A stretch of DNA of 64,000 nucleotides from Microbulbifer donghaiensis (GCF_900129095.1 NZ_FQVA01000001.1:620001-684000); one strand, 5' to 3'. Positions 46,089-54,801 are shown, counted from the first letter of the stretch. Numbers and translations are program-made. Notes: a model not told the origin generated them from the sequence alone.

Positions 46089-46502
46089 TCATTCGAGAAC
46101 CTGATCCGGCTCCAGAATCCAGCAGCGGGGGTTGTTGCTATAGCCCAGCAGCGGGTAGTAGTCATTGGCCGCGGGTGCGGCCAACAGGATCAGTTTGCAC
46201 CGGGGCCCCAGCTGTTGCTGCGTAACGGACTGCAGCCTGCGACCGATGCCGAGCCGCTGGAAATCCCGGTGCACGGCCAGATCGGAGAGATAGCAGCAGT
46301 AGTGGAAATCCGTCACCGAGCGGGCGATGCCCACCAGCTGGTCATCGCTCCAGGCAGTCACGCTGAGATTGCCGTTTTCGACCATCCCCTGCATGCAGTC
46401 GGGATCGTCTACCGGGCGGCGCTCGGCGAGGGTTGAATGGCGCAGCAGCTCGACAAACTGCTGCGCAGAGATGTGATGGTTGATGCGGTATTCGATGGAC
46501 AC
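46089..46502 (-). CDS. GNAT family N-acetyltransferase
   Basis: The 137-residue acetyltransferase has the GNAT acetyl-CoA loop in VHRDFQRLGIGRRLQ (motif A, about 80-95) after the strand YLSDLAVH. It resembles small YhhY/ArgA-like acetyltransferases. Acceptor unknown. It lies 10 bp after the small membrane protein of the sigma cluster and may be the last gene of that transcript. Confidence 0.88.
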   Translation of the reverse strand: MSIEYRINHHISAQQFVELLRHSTLAERRPVDDPDCMQGMVENGNLSVTAWSDDQLVGIARSVTDFHYCCYLSDLAVHRDFQRLGIGRRLQSVTQQQLGPRCKLILLAAPAANDYYPLLGYSNNPRCWILEPDQVLE

Positions 46503-46512
46503 CGGCTACGCT

Positions 46513-46896
46513 TCAGCGTCGCGCCGCGAGAATGCCGCCGGTCATGGCAGCCAGCGAGGCCAGTGCACCCAGCCCCACCAGGCTATAGAGACTGATGGAC
46601 TGCTGCACTACTCCACTCAACAGCTCCCCGAAGGGGAACTGCCAGACGACGATCGCCGATGCCGCTACGACAGCGGCATACTGGGCGCGGGTGGCGCGGC
46701 GCTCGGCACGCTTGGTCGGCGCCGGCAGCTGCTGCATCACGCGCTCACAGAAACCGTCGTTGTCCAGATAGGGCTCATTGAACTGCAGCTGCTTGCTGAG
46801 CCACTGGTCAAAATCCGGGTCGCCGAAATCCACTTCTTTGCCGTGCAATACTGAATCGCTCAAGGTATTCGGGTTCCGTTGTTCAAACTTATCCAC
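46513..46896 (-). CDS. Small membrane protein overlapping an ECF sigma gene, candidate anti-sigma
   Basis: The 127-residue frame is best started at GTG 46896, which has AGGAGG about 7 bases upstream and overlaps the sigma stop by 8 bp. A soluble N-terminal region (residues 1-70, with FDQWLSKQLQFNEPYLDNDGF) is followed by two hydrophobic helices. The topology and the overlap fit a membrane anti-sigma factor. I see no zinc anti-sigma (HxxxCxxC) motif, so the role is inferred only from position. Confidence 0.72.
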   Translation of the reverse strand: MDKFEQRNPNTLSDSVLHGKEVDFGDPDFDQWLSKQLQFNEPYLDNDGFCERVMQQLPAPTKRAERRATRAQYAAVVAASAIVVWQFPFGELLSGVVQQSISLYSLVGLGALASLAAMTGGILAARR

Positions 46897-47443
46897 TGAC
46901 CACCTCCTCGCGCCATGCCTGCAGCATTGTCTGCAATTTGGCTCGCGCGCGATTGACATGAGATTTTACCGTACCAAGTGGCAACTTCATAATACTGGCC
47001 GCCTCTTCGTGGGAGAAACCCCGCTGCATGCACAGGTGCACTGCCTGGCGCTGGGCGTCGCTGAGCGTGCTCATGGCGGAATTCAGGTCCCGCGCCATAC
47101 CCAACTGCTGGGCTTCCTCAACGCTCTCCTCCGCCTGCGCCCGGTCAACCGCGTCCTGGTCGACCACCGGTGCGTTCTTGCGTTTATAGCTCATGACGAG
47201 GTTGTAGGCGATGCGGTACAGCCAGGTGCTGAAACGCGCATCCCCACGAAAAGCCGGCAGTGCCTTGTAGGCCTTGATAAAGGCTTCCTGGGCCATGTCG
47301 TCCGCGAGGGCCTGGTCGCCATCGCACAGCTGACGGAGCGAGAATCGCAGCTGTGACTGATAGCGCCGAACCAGCTGGGCGTAAGCCCGCTGGTCCCCGT
47401 CTTCGACGACGCGCCGAATTAAATCCTCGTCATTGAGGTCCAT
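46889..47443 (-). CDS. ECF family RNA polymerase sigma factor
   Basis: A sigma factor of 184 residues, with region 2 (DGDQRAYAQLVRRYQ, ALADDMAQEAFIKAYKAL, FSTWLYRIAYNLV) and region 4 (SDAQRQAVHLCMQRGFSHEEAA, LPLGTVKSHVNRARAKL). It is unlike the RpoE at 17209 and closer to the general RpoE/SigW-like ECF group. It is flanked by the DUF6249 gene upstream (21-bp gap) and the small membrane protein downstream (overlap), which form a cell-envelope stress-like module. Confidence 0.92.
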   Translation of the reverse strand: MDLNDEDLIRRVVEDGDQRAYAQLVRRYQSQLRFSLRQLCDGDQALADDMAQEAFIKAYKALPAFRGDARFSTWLYRIAYNLVMSYKRKNAPVVDQDAVDRAQAEESVEEAQQLGMARDLNSAMSTLSDAQRQAVHLCMQRGFSHEEAASIMKLPLGTVKSHVNRARAKLQTMLQAWREEVVSG

Positions 47444-47464
47444 AAACCGCTGTCCCCTATCCCC

Positions 47465-48307
47465 TTATTGCTGGGGCTGCTTATTATCCAGTTTCCAGTT
47501 GACGAAGCGGGCGACACCGATAAACAGCGGTATCAGGCCGAGACTACCGGCCTCAGGTCCGGCGGCCACGGTGAGCCAGATGAAGATCGCCAGGCCGACA
47601 GCGATCAGGGTAAAACCGCGATCCTTCATATTGCGCGGGGACTCCCCCTCCATCGCATCCAGCAGTTCCGGCGGGATATCGCGACCCTCGGCGACCATGC
47701 GGTTGATGTTATCCATCAGCAGCTGCTTCTTGCGATAGCTGTTACGGGTCACCAGCCAGACGATCAATATGGGCGTACCGAACACCGCCAGAATCGAGAT
47801 AATCGGGATCATCACCGCGGCATCGCCCTTAAAGGGGAAGTCGTCGTGATCGTGGGCATCGTGGTGGCCACCACGGGGCTCGTCGAAGTCACCGGAAATG
47901 CCGATATTGATATTCTTCGGCACGCTGTCCAGCGCCTCTTCGACAATCAGCCCCCTCTCGTCGAGAATTCCCTTGTTCTCCAGCTTCTCGATGATCCGCC
48001 GACTAAGGGCACCGCCGAACTCCGCGCCGAGGTCGACCTGTACCTCGCTGCGATCGCCATTCTCGTCCCGGGTACGGATGCGCAGATTGCCATTCTGGTC
48101 ACGGGTGATGCGCACCTGCTTTTCGACCCTCTCTTGCTGCGGCGATCGGGGAGCCTCAGCGGCAGCCGGTGGCTTGGGGGGCTCTGGCATTACCTGGTCT
48201 TCCGCAGGAGTTTCCTGGGCCCAGCCGCCGGCGACACTGAATGCCGCCAGCAGGGCAACGAGCCAGCGGGCGCCGGCCCGCGCAGGGTTTAGTTTTCTCG
48301 CTCTCAT
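47465..48307 (-). CDS. DUF6249-type exported membrane protein of the ECF cluster
   Basis: A 280-residue protein with a signal peptide (ending GGWA), a proline-rich and charged linker, a polar periplasmic part (RITRDQNGNLRIRTRDENG), and a histidine-rich run (GGHHDAHDHDD). Three hydrophobic helices follow, ending in LIPLFIGVARFVNW. The C-terminal part resembles DUF6249. The histidine-rich run suggests possible metal contact. Lies ahead of the ECF sigma gene and probably in the same transcript. Confidence 0.75.
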   Translation of the reverse strand: MRARKLNPARAGARWLVALLAAFSVAGGWAQETPAEDQVMPEPPKPPAAAEAPRSPQQERVEKQVRITRDQNGNLRIRTRDENGDRSEVQVDLGAEFGGALSRRIIEKLENKGILDERGLIVEEALDSVPKNINIGISGDFDEPRGGHHDAHDHDDFPFKGDAAVMIPIISILAVFGTPILIVWLVTRNSYRKKQLLMDNINRMVAEGRDIPPELLDAMEGESPRNMKDRGFTLIAVGLAIFIWLTVAAGPEAGSLGLIPLFIGVARFVNWKLDNKQPQQ

Positions 48308-48361
48308 TTTGTGCTCTCGATTAGTACTTTATTTCAAACTATCCAGAAATCGGGGTAAATC

Positions 48362-48649
48362 TTACATTACCGTCAGCCGCTCGCCAGGATAGGGATTCGC
48401 CGCCCCACCCTGCACCGGCTTCTCTTCGGCAATCCGCACTGGGTAGCCAGTGCCGCTACGCTCCTCGTGGGCCTTGTCCCGGCACTCCTGCAGCTTGCGC
48501 GAAAAGGCCTCTTCGGTCTTTTGCGTCAGCTCCTGCTGCACTTCCGCCAGGGGGAGCTTCAGCTCCGCGGCGCCGGCCTCCAATGCAGTCAGCATCATTG
48601 CCAGCGCGGCGTAGAATTGTACCTTCTTAAGTGATCCTGCGGTTACCAT
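48362..48649 (-). CDS. Small exported protein upstream of the ECF cluster
   Basis: Ninety-five residues from ATG 48649, with GGAGG five bases upstream. A signal peptide (FYAALAMMLTALEAGA) leads into a mostly helical, charged mature part (LPLAEVQQELTQKTEEAFSRKLQECRDK). I do not recognise the family. It is 54 bp ahead of the DUF6249 gene and could be the first gene of that transcript. Confidence 0.65.
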   Translation of the reverse strand: MVTAGSLKKVQFYAALAMMLTALEAGAAELKLPLAEVQQELTQKTEEAFSRKLQECRDKAHEERSGTGYPVRIAEEKPVQGGAANPYPGERLTVM

Positions 48650-48834
48650 GGTCGCCTCCAGGTAGAATTTCCTTGTACACCCTAAAGACAACCCCACTGC
48701 GGGACTTGGATGCAGCGTTGCGGAAAATTTTTTCGAGTCCAGCATTGATGGCCAGACTGGGGGCATTGCACGGAACTGGACCCCCGGGCAGGAATGTCGC
48801 GATAATCCCCTGCTCGAACAAGGATCAGAAAAAG

Positions 48835-49437
48835 ATGCCAGCGCCCAAAGAAATACTGACATTCTGGTTCGGCCAGCCGCAGCTGGATGCGGTGCCGGAC
48901 GACAACCACCGCCAGCGCTGGTTTGCCGGCGGCGAGGAACTGGACCGCAAGATCGAGAAGTACTTCGATTCCACCGTGGAAGCTGCCCTGGACGGGGATC
49001 TCGCGCAGTGGCGCGAGACACTCGAGGGCGAACTGGCACTGGTGCTGGTCTGCGACCAGTTCACCCGCAATATCTATCGCGACAGCGATCGCGCCTATGC
49101 CGGCGATCCGCTGGCGCTCGATGTCGCCCTGAGCATTATTGGACGCGGGGACGACCGGGAAATGGGCCTCTACCAGCGCGCCTTCCTCGGCATGCCGCTG
49201 GAGCACAGCGAGGAAGCGGCGATGCAGAAGCGCTCGGTGGACTACTTCAACCAGCTGCGGCTGGATTACCTGGACGGCGCCGAGGGCGCGGCCCAGGCCG
49301 AGAACTTCTATCAGTACGCCGTTGCCCACCGCAAGGTGATCGACGAGTTCGGCCGCTACCCGCACCGCAATGCGGCGCTCGGACGGGAGTCCACGCCGGA
49401 CGAACAGAAATGGCTCGACCAGGGAGGGGGCTTCTGA
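48835..49437 (+). CDS. DUF924 family protein
   Basis: A protein of 200 residues of the all-helical, TPR-like DUF924 family, with ILTFWFGQPQLD at the start, RWFAGGEELDRKI, the conserved LVLVCDQFTRNIYRDS and the C-terminal RYPHRNAALGRESTPDE. No enzymatic role is established. ATG 48835 has AAGGAT upstream. The stop overlaps the LysE-type transporter start (TGATG), so the two are one transcript. Confidence 0.9.
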   Translation: MPAPKEILTFWFGQPQLDAVPDDNHRQRWFAGGEELDRKIEKYFDSTVEAALDGDLAQWRETLEGELALVLVCDQFTRNIYRDSDRAYAGDPLALDVALSIIGRGDDREMGLYQRAFLGMPLEHSEEAAMQKRSVDYFNQLRLDYLDGAEGAAQAENFYQYAVAHRKVIDEFGRYPHRNAALGRESTPDEQKWLDQGGGF

Positions 49438-50054
49438 TGGATCTGCTCAACTGGCTGTCACTGGCCGGGATCTGTGCCCTCGGCGCCATGTCACCGGGGC
49501 CCAGCCTGCTGATCGTACTGCGCAGTGCCGCCTCCGGGCTGCGCCAGGGCCTCGCCTGTGCGCTGGCACACGGGGCGGCAATCGCCATCTATGCGGGCCT
49601 GACAGCCTTCGGTCTGGCGGTACTTATTACCCGCTCTCCAGTGCTGTTCAACATCTTACAGTGGGCCGGTGCGGCCATGCTCGTATATCTGGGCTGGAAG
49701 GCACTGCGCGCCCCGGCGCCCAATACGGCGGCGGCCAATATTCCGGCACCCCACCAGACCGTGCGCCGTTCGGCCCTGCAGGGATTTGGTGTCGCTTTTT
49801 TCAACCCCAAGGTCGCGGTGTTCTTTACCGCCCTGTTCAGCCAGTTTGTGGCCGAGCAACAGGCTCTGAACACCAAGCTGGGCATGGCTGCGCTGGCCGC
49901 CGGCATAGACGCAGGCTGGTACTGCCTGATCGCGCTCGCCGTATACGCAGGCCGCAATCGCAGCTGGGTCAGCAAGTCCGCCGGCCACCGCATGCAACAA
50001 CTGTTTGGCCTTTTACTGATCGGGCTGGCGGCAAGGCTCGTACTGACACTTTGA
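49437..50054 (+). CDS. LysE/RhtB family exporter
   Basis: A 205-residue membrane protein of the amino-acid exporter family, with the N-terminal signature GAMSPGPSLLIVLRSA (the SPGP motif) and about six helices. The second family segment GFGVAFFNPKVAVFFTALF is also present. The start overlaps the DUF924 stop and has an AGGGAGG ribosome site. It probably exports excess amino acids such as threonine or lysine; the substrate is unproven. Confidence 0.92.
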   Translation: MDLLNWLSLAGICALGAMSPGPSLLIVLRSAASGLRQGLACALAHGAAIAIYAGLTAFGLAVLITRSPVLFNILQWAGAAMLVYLGWKALRAPAPNTAAANIPAPHQTVRRSALQGFGVAFFNPKVAVFFTALFSQFVAEQQALNTKLGMAALAAGIDAGWYCLIALAVYAGRNRSWVSKSAGHRMQQLFGLLLIGLAARLVLTL

Positions 50055-50096
50055 AGCCCTTTAGACACGCCCCCAGTACCGGCGTTTTCCAGGCAT

Positions 50097-50122
50097 AAAA
50101 AAAGGCCCGCTGTGCGGGCCTT
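50097..50122. terminator. Hairpin after the LysE-type gene
   Basis: AAGGCCCGC-TGT-GCGGGCCTT (50102-50122) is preceded by an A-run (50097-50103) and followed by only TT. It ends the DUF924-LysE transcript or acts on the minus strand, where the A-run becomes a T-run. Confidence 0.6.
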
Positions 50123-50300
50123 AAACGTCTTACTGCGGGGTCGGAGCCAACTGTCAAATGGGGGGGTAGACAGACAGCCGGCTACCAGATTCATTATGAC
50201 AGCCCCGCCCAGGTTACACAGGCGAGCCACCGCAATGCCGGCTCCGCTTATCGCATCCCCTGCCACAACCACGACTGCGTCACATTCACTTTCTTTGACG

Positions 50301-50341
50301 TTGACACTGAACATGCATACATATACTGTATGTGCATACAG
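50301..50341 (+). promoter_or_regulatory. LexA-controlled promoter of yebG
   Basis: TTGACA (50301-50306), 17 bases, TACTGT (50324-50329); the -10 is overlapped by CTGTATGTGCATACAG (50326-50341), a perfect 16-bp palindrome matching the LexA/SOS box. SOS induction of the following gene is expected. Confidence 0.85.
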
Positions 50342-50377
50342 ACTTATCAAATGCCGCAAAATAACCGGAGGCAAAAC

Positions 50378-50698
50378 ATGGCCGTAGTAGCTGTTTGGAA
50401 ATGCGATAGAGACGGAGCAATGTTCGACAACAAGAAAGACGCCGAAGAACACGACAAGATGCTGGAACTGGCCGCCAATATCACCTCGCTGATTGAGCGC
50501 CATATCGACGGTATTTCCGAACAGGCCGGAGAAGAAATCGGCCTGCTGCTGGCCAAGCGCCGTGAGGACCTGGCCAAAGCCTGCAAGGGCAAGCCGGAAG
50601 TTCTGTTGGAAGAGAATGAAGCAAAAGCAGAGACAGCAGCGGAATCTGCACAGGACTCTGACGACGACCGCGTCACAGCCTTTGCCGCCAACCAGTAA
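50378..50698 (+). CDS. yebG: YebG family SOS-induced protein
   Basis: A 106-residue protein resembling E. coli YebG, a small DNA damage-inducible protein of unclear function. Similar parts are MAVVAVWKCDRDGAMFDNKKDAEEHDKMLE and the acidic C-terminal half (EENEAKAETAAESAQDSDDDR). The ATG at 50378 has GGAGG seven bases upstream. The LexA box just upstream agrees with the SOS assignment. A strong terminator follows. Confidence 0.88.
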   Translation: MAVVAVWKCDRDGAMFDNKKDAEEHDKMLELAANITSLIERHIDGISEQAGEEIGLLLAKRREDLAKACKGKPEVLLEENEAKAETAAESAQDSDDDRVTAFAANQ

Positions 50699-50725
50699 TT
50701 TTATATTTCCATCCCTGTACTATGC

Positions 50726-50750
50726 GCCCGGCTTTGCCGGGCTTTTTTTT
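50726..50750 (+). terminator. Rho-independent terminator of yebG
   Basis: GCCCGGC-TTT-GCCGGGC (50726-50742) is followed by eight T residues, 28 bases past the yebG stop. Confidence 0.92.
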
Positions 50751-50782
50751 GTTGTCTATCTAGGCAAAGCCCGGATCATCGA

Positions 50783-51178
50783 TCAGGCTGCGCCTAATGC
50801 CTTGACAATATCGATCACCGCCAGGACAAGAATAACTGTCCAGCTGATGGCCGTACCGAAGAAACGTCCCGGATGGTAGCCCCCCTTCCCCCAAGTAAGA
50901 CCGAAGGCGTGTAGCAGGCGCCCAAAAACAAACAGCGCACCCAGGATATGCAGCCACAGTGCACCCAGCCCATTGAGCTCCGCGATCAGCATCAGCAGCA
51001 GCGCCATCGGCATATATTCGGTAGCGTTGGCGTGCACCCGCACCCGCACCTGATTGAGGCGGTCGTCGCCACTGCCCATCCCGACATTTTTCGACCAGCG
51101 GAACTGCACCACGCGCGCGGCGAGGGCGATAAGCAGAATTGCGCAGAGGCCCGCATAAAGCGCTGTTACTGTAGCCAT
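50783..51178 (-). CDS. MAPEG family membrane protein
   Basis: The 131-residue four-helix membrane protein belongs to the MAPEG family (membrane-associated eicosanoid/glutathione metabolism). Features are VRVHANATEYMPMALLLML, the RVHAN glutathione-contact region, and GRLLHAFGL. ATG 51178 is preferred to TTG 51193, which falls within the ribosome site. A glutathione-dependent detoxifying role is possible. Confidence 0.88.
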   Translation of the reverse strand: MATVTALYAGLCAILLIALAARVVQFRWSKNVGMGSGDDRLNQVRVRVHANATEYMPMALLLMLIAELNGLGALWLHILGALFVFGRLLHAFGLTWGKGGYHPGRFFGTAISWTVILVLAVIDIVKALGAA

Positions 51179-51191
51179 TTTTCTTTTCCTC

Positions 51192-51215
51192 AAAAAAGCG
51201 GGCCAATGCCCGCTT
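51192..51215 (-). terminator. Rho-independent terminator of the paired amidohydrolase genes
   Basis: On the minus strand AAGCGGGC-ATTG-GCCCGCTT is followed by TTTT. It lies 46 bp beyond the stop of the leftward operon and directly ahead of the MAPEG ribosome site. Confidence 0.88.
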
Positions 51216-51260
51216 ATCTATATTTATTATTGAACAGAGCAATTGCCCTGCCCTGAGCGG

Positions 51261-52577
51261 TCAGCGTTTGTAGCCGAACTCGTGCCCCTGCTCAGGCTTC
51301 AGATAGCGGTCACGCAGGCGCGTGGATCGGGTCACCAGTGACAGGGGCTTGCCGTCGATCAGCACCTGCTCCGGGTAACTGGTAACCTCCAGCGGATCGC
51401 CACTCCACACGACGATATCCGCCACCGCGCCGGGCTCGAGGCTGCCGCCCTCGAGATCGAAAATCTGCGCCACGTTGGCACTGATGGACTTGAGCCCATC
51501 CTCATAGGGCAGGCCGCTGGCCACGGCATTGCCGGCGGATTGCCGCGAGAGGTACACGTTGTGGGTCGAGGCATATTCCGGGCCGCCAATGGCCACAGTA
51601 ACGCCAGCTTTGGCCAGCAGCGCCGCGTTGTCCAGGCGTGCACCGAGACTGGAAAAAGAAAGCGGCAGATTGTTGATCGCATCGATCACCACCGGAACCC
51701 TGGCCGCAGCCAGCTGATCCGCCACCATCCAGCCCTCCGCCGCACCGAAGATCACCAGCTGCAGATTGAATTCTTGGGCCAGCTCGATTGCCCACAGAAT
51801 ATCACTGGCTCGATCGGCGGTGACCAGCAGCGGCTGTTTGCCACTGATCAGCAGCTGCAGCGCCTCCAGGTCGGCAATGCTGTGGCCCATCTCACGCCAG
51901 TCGCCGCGGCGAATCGAGTCCTTGTTGTCCCGGTATTCACGCGCTTCCTCGAGGGCATTTTTGATTTTCGCATAGGCACTGGCGCGGCTGCCGCCGGCCA
52001 GCTGACCACCGGCCTCACCCAGATACGCTTTCTGGGCAATATCTGTGGCCACCACGCTGTCGAAATCGCCATTCAGCTTGATGGCGAAACTGCGCCCGGC
52101 GAAGACACGCTGCGGGTCGCCGACACTGTCACCCCACAGGCTGATACCCGGAAATACCAGCGCACGGGTCACACCGCCGGCACGGTTGAACGGGATCAGT
52201 GTGGATTTCGGGTTGTACGCGGGCAGCGGGTCGAAGGCACTGCCGATACTGTCACCGGTCACCGCGAAGTCGTTAGTCGCGTTGGCCGCGCCAATTTCCA
52301 CCAGTCCCAGCTCGGACACCGGCGCAATCACGCCCGGCGTAACCACCTTGCCACGCGCATCGATCACTTTGTCTGCATCGGCATTCAGGGAAAGCCCGAT
52401 TTCCTTTACGCGCCCGTCGACCACCAGCACATCGGCGGAGTCGAAACTGCCCGCATCAGACAGGGTGTGTAGCTTACCGCCCTTGATCAGGATCGATTCC
52501 GCCTGCGCGGAGGCCGTCACCAGCCCGAGGACCAGGGCGCAAATCGCGCATATTCTGCTTTTCAATTGCCCGCTCAC
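51261..52577 (-). CDS. Amidohydrolase-like protein lacking metal ligands
   Basis: A 438-residue exported protein with a signal peptide (to ASAQA, residue 26) and the amidohydrolase fold pattern. The signature that should read HxH reads VVTPGVIAPVSELG (residues 79-91). The later positions that carry histidines and aspartate in its partner (HNHCYR, HHAVEAYK, HSDS) read VTADRAS, FGAAEGWM and IGGPEY. It is probably a catalytically silent paralogue of the upstream enzyme. Start GTG 52577 overlaps the partner's TGA. Confidence 0.82.
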   Translation of the reverse strand: MSGQLKSRICAICALVLGLVTASAQAESILIKGGKLHTLSDAGSFDSADVLVVDGRVKEIGLSLNADADKVIDARGKVVTPGVIAPVSELGLVEIGAANATNDFAVTGDSIGSAFDPLPAYNPKSTLIPFNRAGGVTRALVFPGISLWGDSVGDPQRVFAGRSFAIKLNGDFDSVVATDIAQKAYLGEAGGQLAGGSRASAYAKIKNALEEAREYRDNKDSIRRGDWREMGHSIADLEALQLLISGKQPLLVTADRASDILWAIELAQEFNLQLVIFGAAEGWMVADQLAAARVPVVIDAINNLPLSFSSLGARLDNAALLAKAGVTVAIGGPEYASTHNVYLSRQSAGNAVASGLPYEDGLKSISANVAQIFDLEGGSLEPGAVADIVVWSGDPLEVTSYPEQVLIDGKPLSLVTRSTRLRDRYLKPEQGHEFGYKR

Positions 52578-53989
52578 AGCCGTTCCCCCTCTGCATCGAG
52601 AATGCCCAGCTCAAAGTCGCTGTGCGGTTGGCGCGCCTTGTCCGCGCGGTCGTACATCAGCTCTCCGTCGATAAAGACCTTGTCGGCCTTGCTATAGACG
52701 CTGAACGGATTGCCGGACCAGACCACCACGTCGGCCATCTTGCCCTTCTCCAGGCTGCCGGTCTGCTCATCGATGCCCAGCGCCTTGGCCGGGTTCATGC
52801 TCATCCAGACCACCGCGTCTTTCGGCTGAATATCAAAGCCGGCACGCTGGCCCGCGGTCATGGCCTTGGCCACTTCCTCGTTCAGGTGCTGAATGCCCAC
52901 GGCAGAATCCGAGTGAATCATCGCGCAGGCCTTGGCCTGATCGACGATAGCGATGTTGGCCTCGGTCATATCGAAGGCCTCGTGCTTGAAGCCCCACCAG
53001 TCGGCCCACATGGCCGCGCAGACATTGTTCTCCGCCAGCAGGTCGGCAACCTTGTAGGCCTCGACGGCGTGGTGGAAGGTGGAGATCTGGAAATCGAACT
53101 CCTTGGCGACATCCATCATGATCGCCATTTCCTCGCCGCGGTAGCAGTGGTTGTGCACCAGGATTTCGCCATCGAGCACACCGGCCAGGGTTTCCAGCTG
53201 CAGATCGCGTTCCGGCTCGTCACCACCGTTCTCGCGATACTTTTCCCACTTATCGCTGTATTCGCTGGCTGCAATCCACGCACTACGGTAACCCGCCACG
53301 TTGCCCATCCGGGTGGAGGGCGCGGTACCCTTACCGCCGTAGACGCGCTTGGGGTTTTCACCACAGGCCATCTTCAAGCCGTAGGGTGCGCCCGGGAATT
53401 TCATATCCTGCACGCGACGCCCGGGCACGTTTTTCAGGGTAACGCTGCGACCGCCGAACAGGTTGGCAGACCCCGGCAGTATCTGCATCGTGGTCACCCC
53501 GCCGGCCAGCGCCAGCGCGAACTGAGGATCCTGAGTCCACACCGAGTGCTCCGCCCATACCTCTGCGGTATTCGGCGAGGTCATTTCATTGCCATCCTGA
53601 GAGGACTCGATAGCCGGTGCCGGGTAGTTACCCAGGTGCGAGTGGACGTCGATAATGCCCGGAGTGACCCACTTGCCCTTGCCATCTACGACCAGGGCAT
53701 CCTTGGGCGCCTTGAGACCCTCACCGATTTTCGCGATCTTACCGTCCTTGAACAGGAGGTCGGTACTATCCAGTTGCTCGCCAGTACCGGTGAGCAGGGT
53801 TGCGCCCTGAATCAGTACCGGCTGGGACTGAGTGATGGAGTAAGTGGAAGGAAAGGCATCCTGGCGGGCGAAATCCTTGGATTTCTTGTCACCGTCCGCC
53901 TTCTCGTCTCCCCCGCAACCGGACAGTAATAGCGCGGTCGAAAAAACGGCCGCGATACAGTGCCCGAATGTTCGAGAGTGCAGCTGCAT
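52574..53989 (-). CDS. Amidohydrolase family lipoprotein (imidazolonepropionase-like)
   Basis: The 471-residue envelope lipoprotein (lipobox LLSGC, cysteine about 25) belongs to the COG1228-type amidohydrolases. Metal ligands are intact: VTPGIIDVHSHLG (His116, His118), VHNHCYRGEE, STFHHAVEAYK and the aspartate of MIHSDSAVG. The C-terminal SLEKGKMADVVVWSGNP belongs to the small beta-domain. It overlaps the following, ligand-less paralogue by 4 bp, which suggests a hetero-oligomer. Substrate unknown; possibly a cyclic amide or modified peptide. Confidence 0.9.
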   Translation of the reverse strand: MQLHSRTFGHCIAAVFSTALLLSGCGGDEKADGDKKSKDFARQDAFPSTYSITQSQPVLIQGATLLTGTGEQLDSTDLLFKDGKIAKIGEGLKAPKDALVVDGKGKWVTPGIIDVHSHLGNYPAPAIESSQDGNEMTSPNTAEVWAEHSVWTQDPQFALALAGGVTTMQILPGSANLFGGRSVTLKNVPGRRVQDMKFPGAPYGLKMACGENPKRVYGGKGTAPSTRMGNVAGYRSAWIAASEYSDKWEKYRENGGDEPERDLQLETLAGVLDGEILVHNHCYRGEEMAIMMDVAKEFDFQISTFHHAVEAYKVADLLAENNVCAAMWADWWGFKHEAFDMTEANIAIVDQAKACAMIHSDSAVGIQHLNEEVAKAMTAGQRAGFDIQPKDAVVWMSMNPAKALGIDEQTGSLEKGKMADVVVWSGNPFSVYSKADKVFIDGELMYDRADKARQPHSDFELGILDAEGERL

Positions 53990-54077
53990 AGTGGATCATC
54001 CAGTGTTATTAGTTATTGTGAGGCATGCTAACAGGTTGACGCGCGCTAGCCATTACCAAAACTACCAAAGCCTTGAT

Positions 54078-54386
54078 TCAGTTGCCATCGAGACTGCGCA
54101 CAGAGGAGGCCCGCCGGCGTTTTTCCGCTGGAAGCGCACCGCCACCCGCATCAGTCGCCAATTGCAAAAAAAATGACTCGAGTCGCGCCTCACAATTCAG
54201 CGCAATCATCAGCTGCACTAGAGCCACCAGATTGCAGCCGCGACCATTCTCCAAGCGCTTCAAAGTACTGAGGCCCACGCCGGATTCGCTTGCCAGTGAT
54301 TCTTGGGAAACGTTGCGGGCAAGACGCAAGCTGCGGAAGTGATCCCCTAGCTGCTCCAACACTTTTTGTGGCTCGGTCGACTTCAT
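54078..54386 (-). CDS. XRE family helix-turn-helix regulator (HipB-like)
   Basis: Starting at ATG 54386 gives 102 residues with a Cro/CI-type helix-turn-helix at about 20-55 (LARNVSQESLASESGVGLSTLKRLENG) followed by a short helical tail. It looks like HipB-type antitoxin regulators, but no HipA or other toxin gene lies beside it. The regulated target is unclear. Confidence 0.8.
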   Translation of the reverse strand: MKSTEPQKVLEQLGDHFRSLRLARNVSQESLASESGVGLSTLKRLENGRGCNLVALVQLMIALNCEARLESFFLQLATDAGGGALPAEKRRRASSVRSLDGN

Positions 54387-54498
54387 ACTCAGCCCATTCC
54401 TGCATGCATGAGCGAAAATTATAAATCGATTCCGAACGCGTGAGCATATGGAGCCTGTTCGGGGCAAGCGCGACTTAAATGAGAGCAGAATCGAACGG

Positions 54499-54801
54499 TC
54501 AGTAATGGAACAGCTTGATGATCGGCTCGCCGTTGTCGCACTCACCGACCACTTCCGGCTCGGAGATCTTCGAGCCCGCCTGCAGGATCTTGTCGCTGGG
54601 ATAGCTGACAAAGCAGGCATATCGGAAATTCACCGCCCAATTGCAGTACAGGCGGCCGTTTTCTTCCTCATAGAAGCGCAACTGGCAGAAACTCAGGGAG
54701 GGACTCTCGCCACCTTCCGATTCGGGACCGACATTAATAGTGGTCTCACCGTAGCAGGGGACGGATAACAGCAGACCGAAGGCGAGCAACCACCGCCACA
54801 T
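54499..54801 (-). CDS. Small secreted cysteine-containing protein
   Basis: A signal peptide (LLAFGLLLSVPCYG) leads a mature part of about 80 residues with six cysteines in the full product (CYG, CQL, CNW, CFV, CDN). The family is not recognised. Disulfide-stabilised periplasmic or exported function is plausible only. It stands alone between the XRE gene and the HNH nuclease. Confidence 0.65.
   Translation of the reverse strand: MWRWLLAFGLLLSVPCYGETTINVGPESEGGESPSLSFCQLRFYEEENGRLYCNWAVNFRYACFVSYPSDKILQAGSKISEPEVVGECDNGEPIIKLFHY

Noticed and set aside
54078-54386. A HipAB toxin-antitoxin module
   Set aside because: Only the HipB-like regulator is present; the neighbours are not kinases or toxins.
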